From: Serripes groenlandicus | Lineage: Eukaryota; Mollusca; Bivalvia; Cardiida; Cardiidae | Length of the DNA: 64,000 nt | Assembly: GCA_031761405.1 (NCBI GenBank) | Contig: JASEVX010000003.1 | Span: 140,601,762 to 140,665,761 of the forward strand | Direction: 5' to 3' | Program-made: the position numbers and the translations under genes | Notes under the pieces: generated by a model | What the model was told of the DNA's origin: nothing | The model's input: only the letters and a program-made list of their open reading frames with translations | Databases searched by the model: none | In this document: piece after piece, positions 25,601 to 37,600 of the stretch | Layout of the letters: each line of letters opens with the position of its first letter | How positions within the stretch are numbered: position 1 is the stretch's first letter

Positions 25601-28600
25601 CATCGCGTGACGTCACATGGTGTGTATCGTTTTTGTCTGTAGCTGTCATTTGAAGCCGAAGCCGTCTTGTCAAATGTTGACTCCACTCAAGAAAATAGCC
25701 AAACTATCATATCTTCGACTGTCTAGTTGTATTCACTTTAAGACGTTTATCTATTTATTGCAGTAAATGTAGCAAACAAACAAAACTACAGTCAATTTCA
25801 AATTATTTGCCTTCAATTTACATTATTTTTTTACATTGTACAGTTTAACAGTTTATGTCTATGACCTGGTCTTTGTCAAATCATGAAAGTATGACCAGAA
25901 TCAGTTCACCCTGGTTTTGGGGTATACATAGTAAATGTCTTAAGCCATATATCCTCCAACCTGAAGAGAGGAAAACACTTTCATGCCTTCAAATGAGTCT
26001 ATTGTTTTAAAGAAATTATGTTATTTGTGGACTATCAGTAAAACACATAAACTTTCTTTCAAAAGGCTGAATTTCTAGTAGTTTAATCTTTTTTTTATCC
26101 AAAATTTGTTTATTGATCAAACTCAAATGAGTCCATTGTTTTAAAGGAATGATGTCATATGTGTGCTATCAATAAAACACATTACTTTTCTTTCAACAGG
26201 CTGAATTTCTAGTAGATTTATCTTTTTTTTTTTATCCAAAATGTGTTTATTGATCAAACTCAAATGAGTCCATTGTTTTAAAGAAATGATGTCATATATA
26301 TGTGGACTATCAGTAAAACACATAACTTGTCTTTCAACAGGCTGCATTTCTAGTAGATTCATCTTTTTTTTAAACCAAAATGTGTTTATTGATCAAACTC
26401 AAATGAGTCATGATTGTTTAAAAGAAATGATGTCATATGGGGGCTATCAGTAAAACACATTACTTTTCTTTCAACAGGCTGAATTTCTAGTAGTTTCATT
26501 TTTTTTTGTTTTATCCAAAATGTGTTTATTGATCAAACTCAAATGAGTCCATTGTTTTAAAGAAATGATGTCATATATATGTGGACTATCAGTAAAACAC
26601 ATAACTTGTCTTTCAACAGCTAGGCTGCATTTCTAGTAGATTCATCTTTTTTTAAACCAAAATGTGTTTATTGATCAAACTCAAATGAGTCATGATTGTT
26701 TAAAAGAAATGATGTCATATGGGGGCTATCAGTAAAACACATTACTTTTCTTTCAACAGGCTGAATTTCTAGTAGTTTCATTTTTTTTTGTTTTATCCAA
26801 AATGTGTTTATTGATCAGATTGGACAAACTTAATTGGTACTAAGAATTTAAACATTATTTTCAATAGGTTATTTTAAATACTCTGCATGTATGTATTCAA
26901 ACAACATTTAAAAAAGATTCAACATCTATTGACAGCACTATTTTCATACTTGGGAGCACAACAACCAATGATGTCATAGAACTCTTCAAATTGAAGAGCA
27001 AATGCAAAATAAAAGCCTTTTACGGTCACCGATTTAGGTCCGTCTATGAAACAGGGCAATGTACACTAACTATATCAAACTCAAATAAGGTAAAAACAAA
27101 CTGAGCATTGAAATATGTAGATAAAGAGGATCAATCTCTTTTTAAATTCAACAAACACTCAAAATACTTTTTATTCAAATAAATTTGTATTTATAACATT
27201 TTGGTTGAAAAATAAAGAAAACTTAATCTGTTTATCAACAGAAAAAGGCTATAAGGCAGTTCATAATTAATGTCAGTTATATTAGTCATCCAGTGACCTC
27301 ACATAAGTGTTCTGTCCTCTGATATAACTGAAATACCACAGAAATGTATCTGTTTTCTATGTAATTTATTGTGAAATCCATTTTTCTGTGTGAAATTGTA
27401 TAATCTATACAATAGATTGGTAAAATTTAAATTGGTATACATTCATTGTAACAAAAAAATTCTTATACTTTACTGGTAATAAAATTACACATATTTTCAT
27501 GAACTGCTGCTCAAAATAAAAACCTATACTGTAGTTTAATGCTAAAACACCTGGTCTAACAAGAGTTCTAAGATCAAATCTCAGCAGGTACATGTTTTGA
27601 AAAAAGCAACTAAACTTAACAATGTATACATGAAACAATTATGTTGTGGGGAGTTGTCTTACTTAAACACTTATTACATTTTTATCCAGGCTTCTAGTGA
27701 AAATAGTTTACTCTCTGTACCCTTTTCAAAAGCTTTTATAATTGAGCAATAACAATTAAAAAAAGGAATGGTTATCAACATTGATAACTCTGAGAATCTG
27801 TACATGTCCAAGGTTTGATCCAGCGTTGATAACCGTTCTAATATAAAAGTTTTAACGAAATTTATACATCATATTTTTATAATATAGCAATTTTAACATG
27901 ATCACTAACAATGTTAAATTATTGCAAATTCTTCTGGAAAATCCATTTTTCTGTTTGTACTTTTTATAATTTCTTTATTTGCTATAAACATACTGTTTAT
28001 TGTTTTATGCAATAAAATGTATATTGAATATATTGATCAGATCTTTCATTATCCATTTTTTTTCAAACAACATATTTCAGATACATGTATATATATAATC
28101 AGTAACTGTTGTTGACACTAAGTCTGGTACTTATTAACAAATAATCTGATGCTGTTTCATGTTTTACAAATTAAAAACCAGAAAAGGAGATAGGTGTTCA
28201 AAGTGAAAATGTTGTTGAATAGGAACATATTGTTCATTTTGAATATGTTCAATTTGGATCAATTACACCATTCCGACAATGTATTCGGATTAGTCACAGA
28301 AATCAAGTAATTTACATCAGACAAGGGGCTAAACTTTACCCTTTCCAACATACATCATTATAAATGGGACTTTTGAAAATATTTGTCAAAAATTAGTTTT
28401 CTCAGTCTGTATGCATAGTGTTCTCATCTTAAATTGTCTCAAGATTATACATTCAGCCAGATCATGCAAAGTTGGCCATCTGCCTTGGAAGATTGTTGTG
28501 TGGAGTATTTTAGTATTCTAGAAAGTCAGGGGAAAATGTTAGGTGAACTGAAGTACCATTGAAAGTAATGTTAAGCGCAAGTCATTCAATCAACCATGGT

Positions 28601-31600
28601 AAAGTCAGTTTCCAATTATATACATGTATTACTAGTTTACATTACAAATAACTGGCATTTGTAAAAATAAATCAGAACATTCTTCAATGCCTTCTAGTGT
28701 TGTTTTCCATCAACATCCTTGGAAATCTTACAGTCTGTTACAATCCTGACCTAATAAAAAATAAAACAGATATATATATGTACAAATTAAACTTAAATGC
28801 ATGCTAAGTTTTTTTTTTTTTCAATATGTTTTTCAAATTCTGTTTTTGTAACTTTCTACAATTTGCCTAAAATGCATGCTAAGTTTTTTTTTTTTTCAAT
28901 ATGTTTTTCAAATTCTGTTTTTGTAACTTTCTACAATTTGCCTATTAATTTGTTTCTTGTTGGGGGACAGACAGTGCTTAATCAATTTATTCTTGCTTTC
29001 ACACGACCTAGGCTTTGCCTATTAACATATTAAAAAATAAAACAGATATGTACAAATTAAACTTAAATGCCTGATAAATTTTTTGTTTTTTCAAAATGTT
29101 TTTCAAATTCTGTTTGGTAACTTTCTACAATTTGCCTATTAATTTGTTTCTTGTTGAACTGACAGAACTTAATTAATTGTTCTTGCTTTCACACGACCTA
29201 GGCTTTGCCTATTAACATATTATATTTGTATTCGTTTTTCAGATTTCACATATAAAGACATAAACTAAATGTTAATGGCTCGAAAATAATACGGTTGCAA
29301 TTGTTTAAAAATAGTAAGTTATGATACAGTTGAAAAGAAATTCCTGTTTTCAATGTTTTAAGGTTGTGTTTCATTTACCTCGTATTTCAGTTTAGTTCAT
29401 GCTATTTTCGAACATTAACTCGTCCCTGATTAGACTTGCAGCAAACGTAAATGTTGAAGTACCATTACAATATCAGCACGTCATTTTATCTTTGGAGTAG
29501 TAGCTCCACATTACTGAAAGTTCTTTTCAAGTTCAAAGAGATGTCTTGAGTTGTGTAGATTTCATTTAATGTTAAGTCATGTTTTTTCTAAAATAGTTAA
29601 ATATATGCACTGTTTCTACTCTAGACCTGGTCGATAGCAGGCTGGGAATACATCACTTTGCTTGATTTCTTATCCAATACCGACTATGAACGATCGTAAC
29701 ATTATATTGATGCAAGTTGAAAACTTCCGAAAATGCTCAAAGACTTAATATGACACCCTAAAAATATGAAATATAGGTGATTTAAGATGTTTATTTGGCT
29801 TGAAACAAAATTAAAAAAGAACAAACTCTGATAAAATAAATCAACAGAAATAATAAAATTGGTTCTTTCGCACCCAATAAATTTCGTACTTGACATTTTT
29901 TAAATTTGTAATTGGGGTTCACAACAGGCATTTTGCTTGCGCCATGCATATATTTTGTACATCAATGACCGAGGGTGCTCATCTTGATATTTTATATTTA
30001 TTTTGTTTGCATTTTGTCACTTTTTAAAGCGGATTAAGAACGAATAATTATGACTCTCCAGGGTTTGTAGACCACTGTGTATATTTGATGAAAAGTTAAA
30101 AAACAACAACACATATATATACAACACTTTAAATGTTAATTAACTGTTTAGCTGTTAAAGTTTTTAAATAGTTTTTAACAATAACTGTAATTACTATGTT
30201 AATAAGCAAAGCCATGGTCGTGTGAAAGCAAGAACAATTAATTAAGCAATGTCAGTCCACAAACAAGAAACAAATTAATACGCAAATTGTAGAAAGTTAC
30301 GAGTAAGTAATCATGCATTTAAGTTTGATTTGTACATATCTGTTTTGTTTTTTATGAGGTCAGAAGTGTAACAGACTCTAGGATATTCAAGCATGTAGAT
30401 GGAAAACAATACTAGAAAGCATTGAAGAATGATCGGATTTGTTTTTTACAAATATCAGTTATTTGTAAACTAGTAATAAATATAATTGGAAGCGGACATT
30501 TACCATGGTTGATTGAATGACTAGAGCTTAACATTATTTTCAATGGTATTTTAGTTCACCTAACAATTTTCCCATGGCTTTCTAGAAAAAATAATCCACA
30601 CAACAATATTCCCAGGCAACTGGCTACCTTTGTATGATCTGGCTGAGTGTATAATCTTGAGACAAAGATGAAAACGCTATGCATAAAGAGAAATCTACTT
30701 TTTGAAAAATATTTTCAAACGTCCCATTTATAAGATGTTTCAATATTATCTGTCTATATAAGGGAAATGAGTTCAATTCTGCAGGATGAATAGAAATTCC
30801 CCATATCATTATTTAACTATTTACCTGATATGCTGTTTTAAAACACGCAATGAAAGACATAGAAAGGTTAAAGGCATTTGAAATAGTTGACGCATTTGAA
30901 AACACTGTGGAGAAAAGGACAACTTGCTCATGATCAGCAATTTCTCCTTTTGCCACAATGTTTCAAATTATATTCATTAATTATACTTTGGCTTTCCCTT
31001 TTTACCTCAACATTGTCAATTTCATCTGATGCAGGTATGATATATGTTGGAAAGGATTAAGTTTAGCCGAAAAAAGGAAAGTCGACTTACCCTTCATAAA
31101 GTTCTACCAATTAACGAGATCAATAATTTAGGGAACTACATTTGTGACGAGTCAAACTATCATTTCCTACCATTTCTGTTGTTTTCCTTTTGTTAATTAT
31201 TCATTACTTGTCTTACAATGACGTCCATTTCGTTACAATGACGTCTCATTTGGATGTGTTTACATCCGGTTGCGAAATCAATAGGTTACGAAGTTACTTT
31301 TTCAGTCCAGTAAAACCGGAAACAAAATGGACGAGAAAAAGTCCTATGGGGTTGAGATTTGTTATATGAAAAACAGTAAGATTGTACTGAATTCTCGTTG
31401 TTGATCTCTTATTATGTCTTCGTACTGGTAACCTATAGGCGAGCTTCGCTCGGGCCTTCGGCTCGAGCTTTCTAACGTATGATTATGATAACGATACAAA
31501 GTTAATATCATTTTGAAAAAAGGAGAAAGTTTATGTCTTCAACAATTTAACCATTTTATCAATGTTTTAAAAGTAGACTGCTGCGTAGGTGGCCAATGTT

Positions 31601-34600
31601 TCTTCAAACAGGGAAAGGGTTATATGGTTTTTATTGCATGTAAATCTCAAATGACTGTTTTAGTGGTTTATCAATAACAACAAAACTTCCAAAATTCTGA
31701 AAACAAATATCTTAAATTTGTATGTGGAATTTCAAAAATCCTGGAATTAGTCCTTAATGAAAGCAACATGGATATATTTAGACTAATGAATGTTACGATG
31801 ACTCAATTGTTTAACTTTAATTGATGATGTGTGGTAAAAATAAATTAATGCAGTCTTTCGGCGACATTGATGATAAGTTTCTCTTGTAAGTTAACTATAA
31901 TATTTGCAAATAACGAAAGCTAGACCAAAACTGCTAAGGTATGCATACACTATAACTATGCTCCCCTGACTTTAAATGCCGTGTAGAAGTCTTACCATTT
32001 CAAGTTTAAGGTATATGATGTGACATCGCCGCTGCCAGCCTTAGCTCTTGGAATATATTCATCTATAATGACCTTCAATAGCGTGTTTATGATGGAACTT
32101 TTCCCAGATCCACTTTGACCAATCAGTAACGCGTTTTGTTTCTTGTAATCCCGCTGACTACAAAAACGAACGACATCCTTGACTAGTCGGAAGTTTTCTT
32201 TGCGGACATCTTCTTCACTACGTTCGTCTGAAACTATAATACCAGCAGCACGTTAGCTTATTTCGCGAATCCACTTCTTAAATCACAGTAATATGAGCGT
32301 GATGCATGTCCGTTTCAGATAACATAAAACAAATAATTGTTTCTTAAGAGGTTTTTGAGACAATTACAGCGGTGCTCCAGGAAAGCAAACGTTAATGTAA
32401 TTAGTACTGGTTTTAAACAAGACCTACCTGCTCATTTGAGCTGAAAGGATTTAGATGGATACTGTTTTACAAAAGATTCTACGATTAAAAAACGAACAGG
32501 GCAATGAAAGATATGACTGCGCGGATGCACTTACATATCTTGATCTCAATTGGTCGCATTTACCTTACAGTTGGTTTCATACATAGCGCTGTTGAATATC
32601 CATTATTTGATATAACAAAATTGAAGTATTTGATTCAGTTTTATTTATTTGAACAGCTTTCAAAGTCGAACATATGTGTTTATTTTGAAATTGGGCAAGT
32701 GGTTAAATCAAGTGGGAGAAATCTTTTAAAAATAAATTGTTTAATCATGTTTGGCCATCTTGTGCAACGGGAGCGAACTGTTTACATAATTTTGGTACAG
32801 ACCCACTTACTGAACATTTTTTTGAATCATTTTTAAATTTTGCCAATGGGATGAAAGACGCCGTTTAAGACGTTCTTTGAGTGGTCCTCCAACATGATTA
32901 TCCAAACAGTAACGTTCGGCTACACAATATAACCACCATATCATAAATGGAAAGCAATTATAATACAACATCTCTTCGTAAAAAACTGGCCCGATTTCAA
33001 AATATATCCGAAGTTGGCCTCTATCATATTTGTTAAACATGCTCCGTTTCGCTACACACATTATGGATCCAAAAGCTATAAATAAAAATATCTTTAAACA
33101 ACATAATTTCTTTCTTATATCTAACACTACCATTAATTTCGGGGAAGAACTGTGCTATCACTGTCCTTTGTTTAATCATAACAGTATTATAAAGGCTTCT
33201 ATGATACTGGTTGTACTAGATGATGATCAGTGAGTTTCTTAATCAGATTGCCCTGGTCCAGATGTTCAATGTTCCCCCTAAAGTCGTTATCTTTCGAGTT
33301 ACAGATGAAATTCAGTCATACATCTACATGTAAATTAATGTTTTGCTTAAAAGTTCTTTGTTTTTAAATGAACAAGTCCTAGGACCTTTGCTCTGGAAAT
33401 ATTTGTTTGACAACCAGTTACTTACAGGTTCAGTTACAGTTTATAGAAAAGCAGAACATTGTTCAAAAACATGTTGCCTTATACAAACAGTTTAACATAG
33501 AATTTAGAAAACTCATTGAAAATCAAACGAGTCAAATTTACCTCCCCCTTTTCAAAATGACCTCCAGCTAGTTACACTCTAGCTGCATTTGTTTGTCGAC
33601 CAGGTATTATCAGGTTAAATTATTAGTCGCCGGGCAGAAGCCCGCGACTTCTATTTTTAATAGGTTTTCTGAAATCACATGGGAGGTGGTTTATTATTAG
33701 AAAGAAACACATTTAGATGTCTTGAACATATTACAATTGTGTTTGTTTAAAAACACTAAGTAATGACACATCTAAAATGAAATAAATATTCCGATGTTTT
33801 AGGTATTTTCAGTTTCTTTATTTTGACTCGCATTTATGTTTTTTTTGTTTTATTTACGAAGACAAAACAGTCCCTATTAGCTAGACTGGTATACTTTATT
33901 TAACACTATATACTACATGTAATCAAAAGGCGATAACTACAAACCTTTACGTCGCACAGTCTAATTAAATTGTTTACTTACGCGCACCTGCAAATAGTAA
34001 ATTATAGGTGATTTAAAATGTTTATTTGGTTCGAAACAAATGAAGAAAAAAACAAACCGAGATAAAACTGGTTTTAATGGAAAAATGACTTTGAACGAAC
34101 ACTCTCTGCCTATAAAGACAGTTTCAATAACGACACCTCTGCGAATAAGAAAGAATCGGGTCTTTCGTACAAAATTATTTCGTCCTTGACAATTTTAAAT
34201 GTGTCATTTAATTCCCTAAAGGCATATTGCTTCCGATCTGCATATTGTTATGCATCATTAGCACAAGGGCGCTAATATAATTTTAAAACATGAGTAGTTT
34301 GTTATTTTCATTATAAAAAAAAGGAAAGAATTAAAATAAATTAACATGTTGTAGTGCTAAGTTTATGTTCGAAACTAAGTTTAAATTATACAACAATTTC
34401 AATGAGATTTAACTGTTTAGTTGATATTACATTTCGAAGGTGGTCTAATTTATAAATCTTCAGCGATTTAACCCTTATCTCATTGTTTTAAAAGTAGATT
34501 GCTGCAAAGGTGTCCACTGTTGACTTTAAAAGAGGAAAGGTAAAATGACGTGCTATTGCATGCACATCCTAAATTGTCTGTTTAGTGGTTTTATTGAAAA

Positions 34601-37600
34601 ATTACTCATTTCCATTACTGTTTATGATCAAAAATTAGTTGGTTGTGTGTATGGTCAACCTACTTTGGAATGGGGATTGATCATAAACAATGAAAGGCTT
34701 CAATTATCATTTACTTCGTTGACAAAACGATGCAAGTTATGATACATTTTCACTTGACCCCACCCCTGATGTTCCAATATGCCCCTCAGTTGATAACTGT
34801 TTATTCAACTACTATAATGTTAGTGTTATGCATAACTGCACTATGGATATCCAGCGACATTGATGCGTTGCATCAACTTTCTCTTGTGTTATAGATTAAC
34901 AGAAGCAAAGGTCGGGTGTCGTAGGAGGTAGCATCAGTGTCTAACTTTGAACAAATATAGAAATTAGGGATGGGACCGGATACTCCAGTACGCGAGTACT
35001 CGATCGGACGTTCGAGTACCGGTTATCAGGTATTCGAAGACTCGATTATAACTTCGTCTTTTTTGATCATCTGTTATAAGTAAATGAATTAAAACTTAAA
35101 AATGAATGTGTTGAAGAATAAAATCATTGAATTACTTAAGACGGCAGTAAAGGCATTACACAAACAGGATGGCATATTTTCGTCTGAAGAGTGAAGATGG
35201 TACTACATTTGAATCCATTTATATGGTGACTTGATTGCAATCTATTTTCAATGAAAAACAAACAGTAAGCGATTTGACTGTTATCTCCTGTCAATTTGCA
35301 ACAATATGTCAAACAGGCCGTCAGTTTTTCACACCTTTGTGTTTTCAATTGCTGTTGAGTTTTAATTGGATAGCTGTAAAAAATACGCGATACAATTACT
35401 GGAAAAGGACTTGTTCATCACATCTCCCATTTTGGTATCTTTGTTTTTAGATGATTTAGAAACGCATCTACAAGAAGAAAATTTAGATAGTGGGATCTTA
35501 TTCGATGATGTTTCAATTCTGTTATTACTTTTTGCTGACGATATGGCTATTTTCGCGAAGTCACCGTCCGAGCTTCAGAACAATCTCAACAAGTTATACG
35601 ATTATTGTACCAAGTGGGGATTAGAAGTTAATGTTTCTAAAACTAAAATTATGGTTTTTAGGAAAAGAGGGAAAGTAAAACAAAATGAGCACTGGGTGTA
35701 CAATAACGGTGTTATAGAAGTTGTAGATGATTTCAACTAACTAGGAACTGTTTTTCATTACACAGGTACATTTGCAAATAATAACGAATATCTGGTGGGT
35801 AAATCATTAAAAGCTTTGCACTGTTTGTTAAACAAATGTCGTAAATACCCGCTGCAACCTAAAACCTTATGTCAACTTTTTGATTCCTTTATCGGTTCGA
35901 TTTTGTGTTATGGGTCGGAAGTCAGTGGCTTCTCCAAATCTAAAGAATTAGAACGTATACACTTGAAATTTTGTAAACGCATTTTAAAAGTTAAGTCTAA
36001 TACCTGCTCGGCTGGTGTATACGGTGATCTTGGCCGATACCCCATGTATATAGCACGGCATACAAGACTCATTAAATATTGGTGCAAGCTTGTTAACACT
36101 GACAATATTATTGTAAAAACTATTTATAATCAAGCATTGAACGATTGCAAATCTGGATTTAAAAATTGGGTGAGCAACATAAAGAAACTGCTAGATGAGT
36201 ATGGATTTTCTAATGTATTTGATATATCCGATCCAGTTTATCTAAAGAACTTCCATACTATTTTCAAAGACCGTGTTAGAGACTGTTTTATTCAGGATTG
36301 GCACAGCACTGTTAATATAAGCGCTTCACTTAAAGAATATTCCTTGGTTAAGACGAACGTTTGTTATGAGCCATATCTAGATATTTTAAATGTAAATCTC
36401 CGAGTTAATATGACGCGACTAAGACTTTCTGCTCATAATCTCAGAGTCGCTACAGGCAGATACTCGAAACCACAGGTGCCCTACCATGAAAGGTACTGCC
36501 AATGTTGCAATACAACAGATATTGAAGATGTTTACCATCTCCTTTTGTTATGTCCTTCCTATACTGATGCAAGAGAGAAATATATTAATCCTTATTTTTT
36601 AAACATCCATCGATGCAAAAATGCGTTGAATTGCTCAAAACAGAAAACAAATCAATTGTTAAAAAAACTGCCATTTTTGTTAAAATCGCTTTAGAAATTA
36701 GATTACAGATATTTCAAGGTTAACCTTTATCAAAGTTCAGCCTCTTTACTATAATTTCCTGCTTTTCACTTTTTCAATCAACTGATTTTTTTTTGATTTT
36801 TTGATTTTTTCCTTCTTCATTTCTTTATTGTTTTTTTTTTTTTTTTTCAAACCCACGTGACTGAATATTTTCTATATGTATGTATGTTTGTAAATGACTA
36901 TGTACTTTGTATACGTCTAAATAAACGTTCTGTTCTGTTCTGTTCATCAAATCAGTAGAACTGTCTTCAATCATTCTCAAATATTCGAATGAAATTGGGA
37001 TGCATTAATTATAATACATTTTGAGATCTAGGTTTCCTTTTTGACGAGCGCGGCCCTAGATCTTTATATTTTTAGTCTTGTAAATAAAACGGACACCGGT
37101 TAATTCACAAACCGAAAGTACGAACTAATTCTATTTGTTTATTTATATTTATCATTTTCATGGATTAAATTATTATTCACTTATTTTTAAAACGTAGTGT
37201 TGTTTTTCATTGCCATTAGTTTTCATTTAGCGGTTCGTTTTTCTTTATTGTTCGCCTTTAAAAGCGTACGAAAGTATGCACTAAACGTTTGGATGTTTAC
37301 GCGAATACAATTTCTGGGTGTATTTGTTGAATTAGTTGGCGTTATTTAAATAAAACAACTTCCTTCAAATATAGTATATTGAATATAAAGGCCATCACAA
37401 ACGCACGTTGTCACTTATAAAAGACAATTTTAAGTAAGTGAATGATGGCCAGAATATTCAGAGAGACAAGACTTTTTGATGAATAAGTGAACACATTTTT
37501 TATTTCTTGTGAGTACTCGATCGGACGAGCGTACGAGTACCCGAGTACGTATATCGATACTCATTCCAAATCCTTATAGTAATAAAAATAAATTGCTTAC

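Larger units (their letters stand above)
23215..29220 (+). mobile_element. Dispersed element E, left copy (expanded by nested insertions)
   Basis: It starts with a perfect hairpin GCTCGAGCC-GGA-GGCTCGAGC and CGCCTATAGGTTAC, and ends near CACACGACCTAGGCTTTGCC. The same start and end, in inverted orientation, occur at 31485 and 30195. It is interrupted by a pearl-like element (23462-25021), a 138-bp array and a tandem doubling of 73 bp. The parts matching the right copy are 23215-23420, 25145-25335 and 28340-29030. A TGACGTCA site lies at 25174. Confidence 0.65.

Noticed and set aside
23215..31485. Single large transposon with long terminal inverted repeats
   Set aside because: The duplicated block at 34 kb shows that the right arm alone inserted as a 1.3-kb unit, so two opposite copies of one repeat explain the data better.
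32504..33133. Two 108-110 codon frames on opposite strands
   Set aside because: Both are AT-rich, contain pieces of decayed satellite sequence, and have no splice or domain support.
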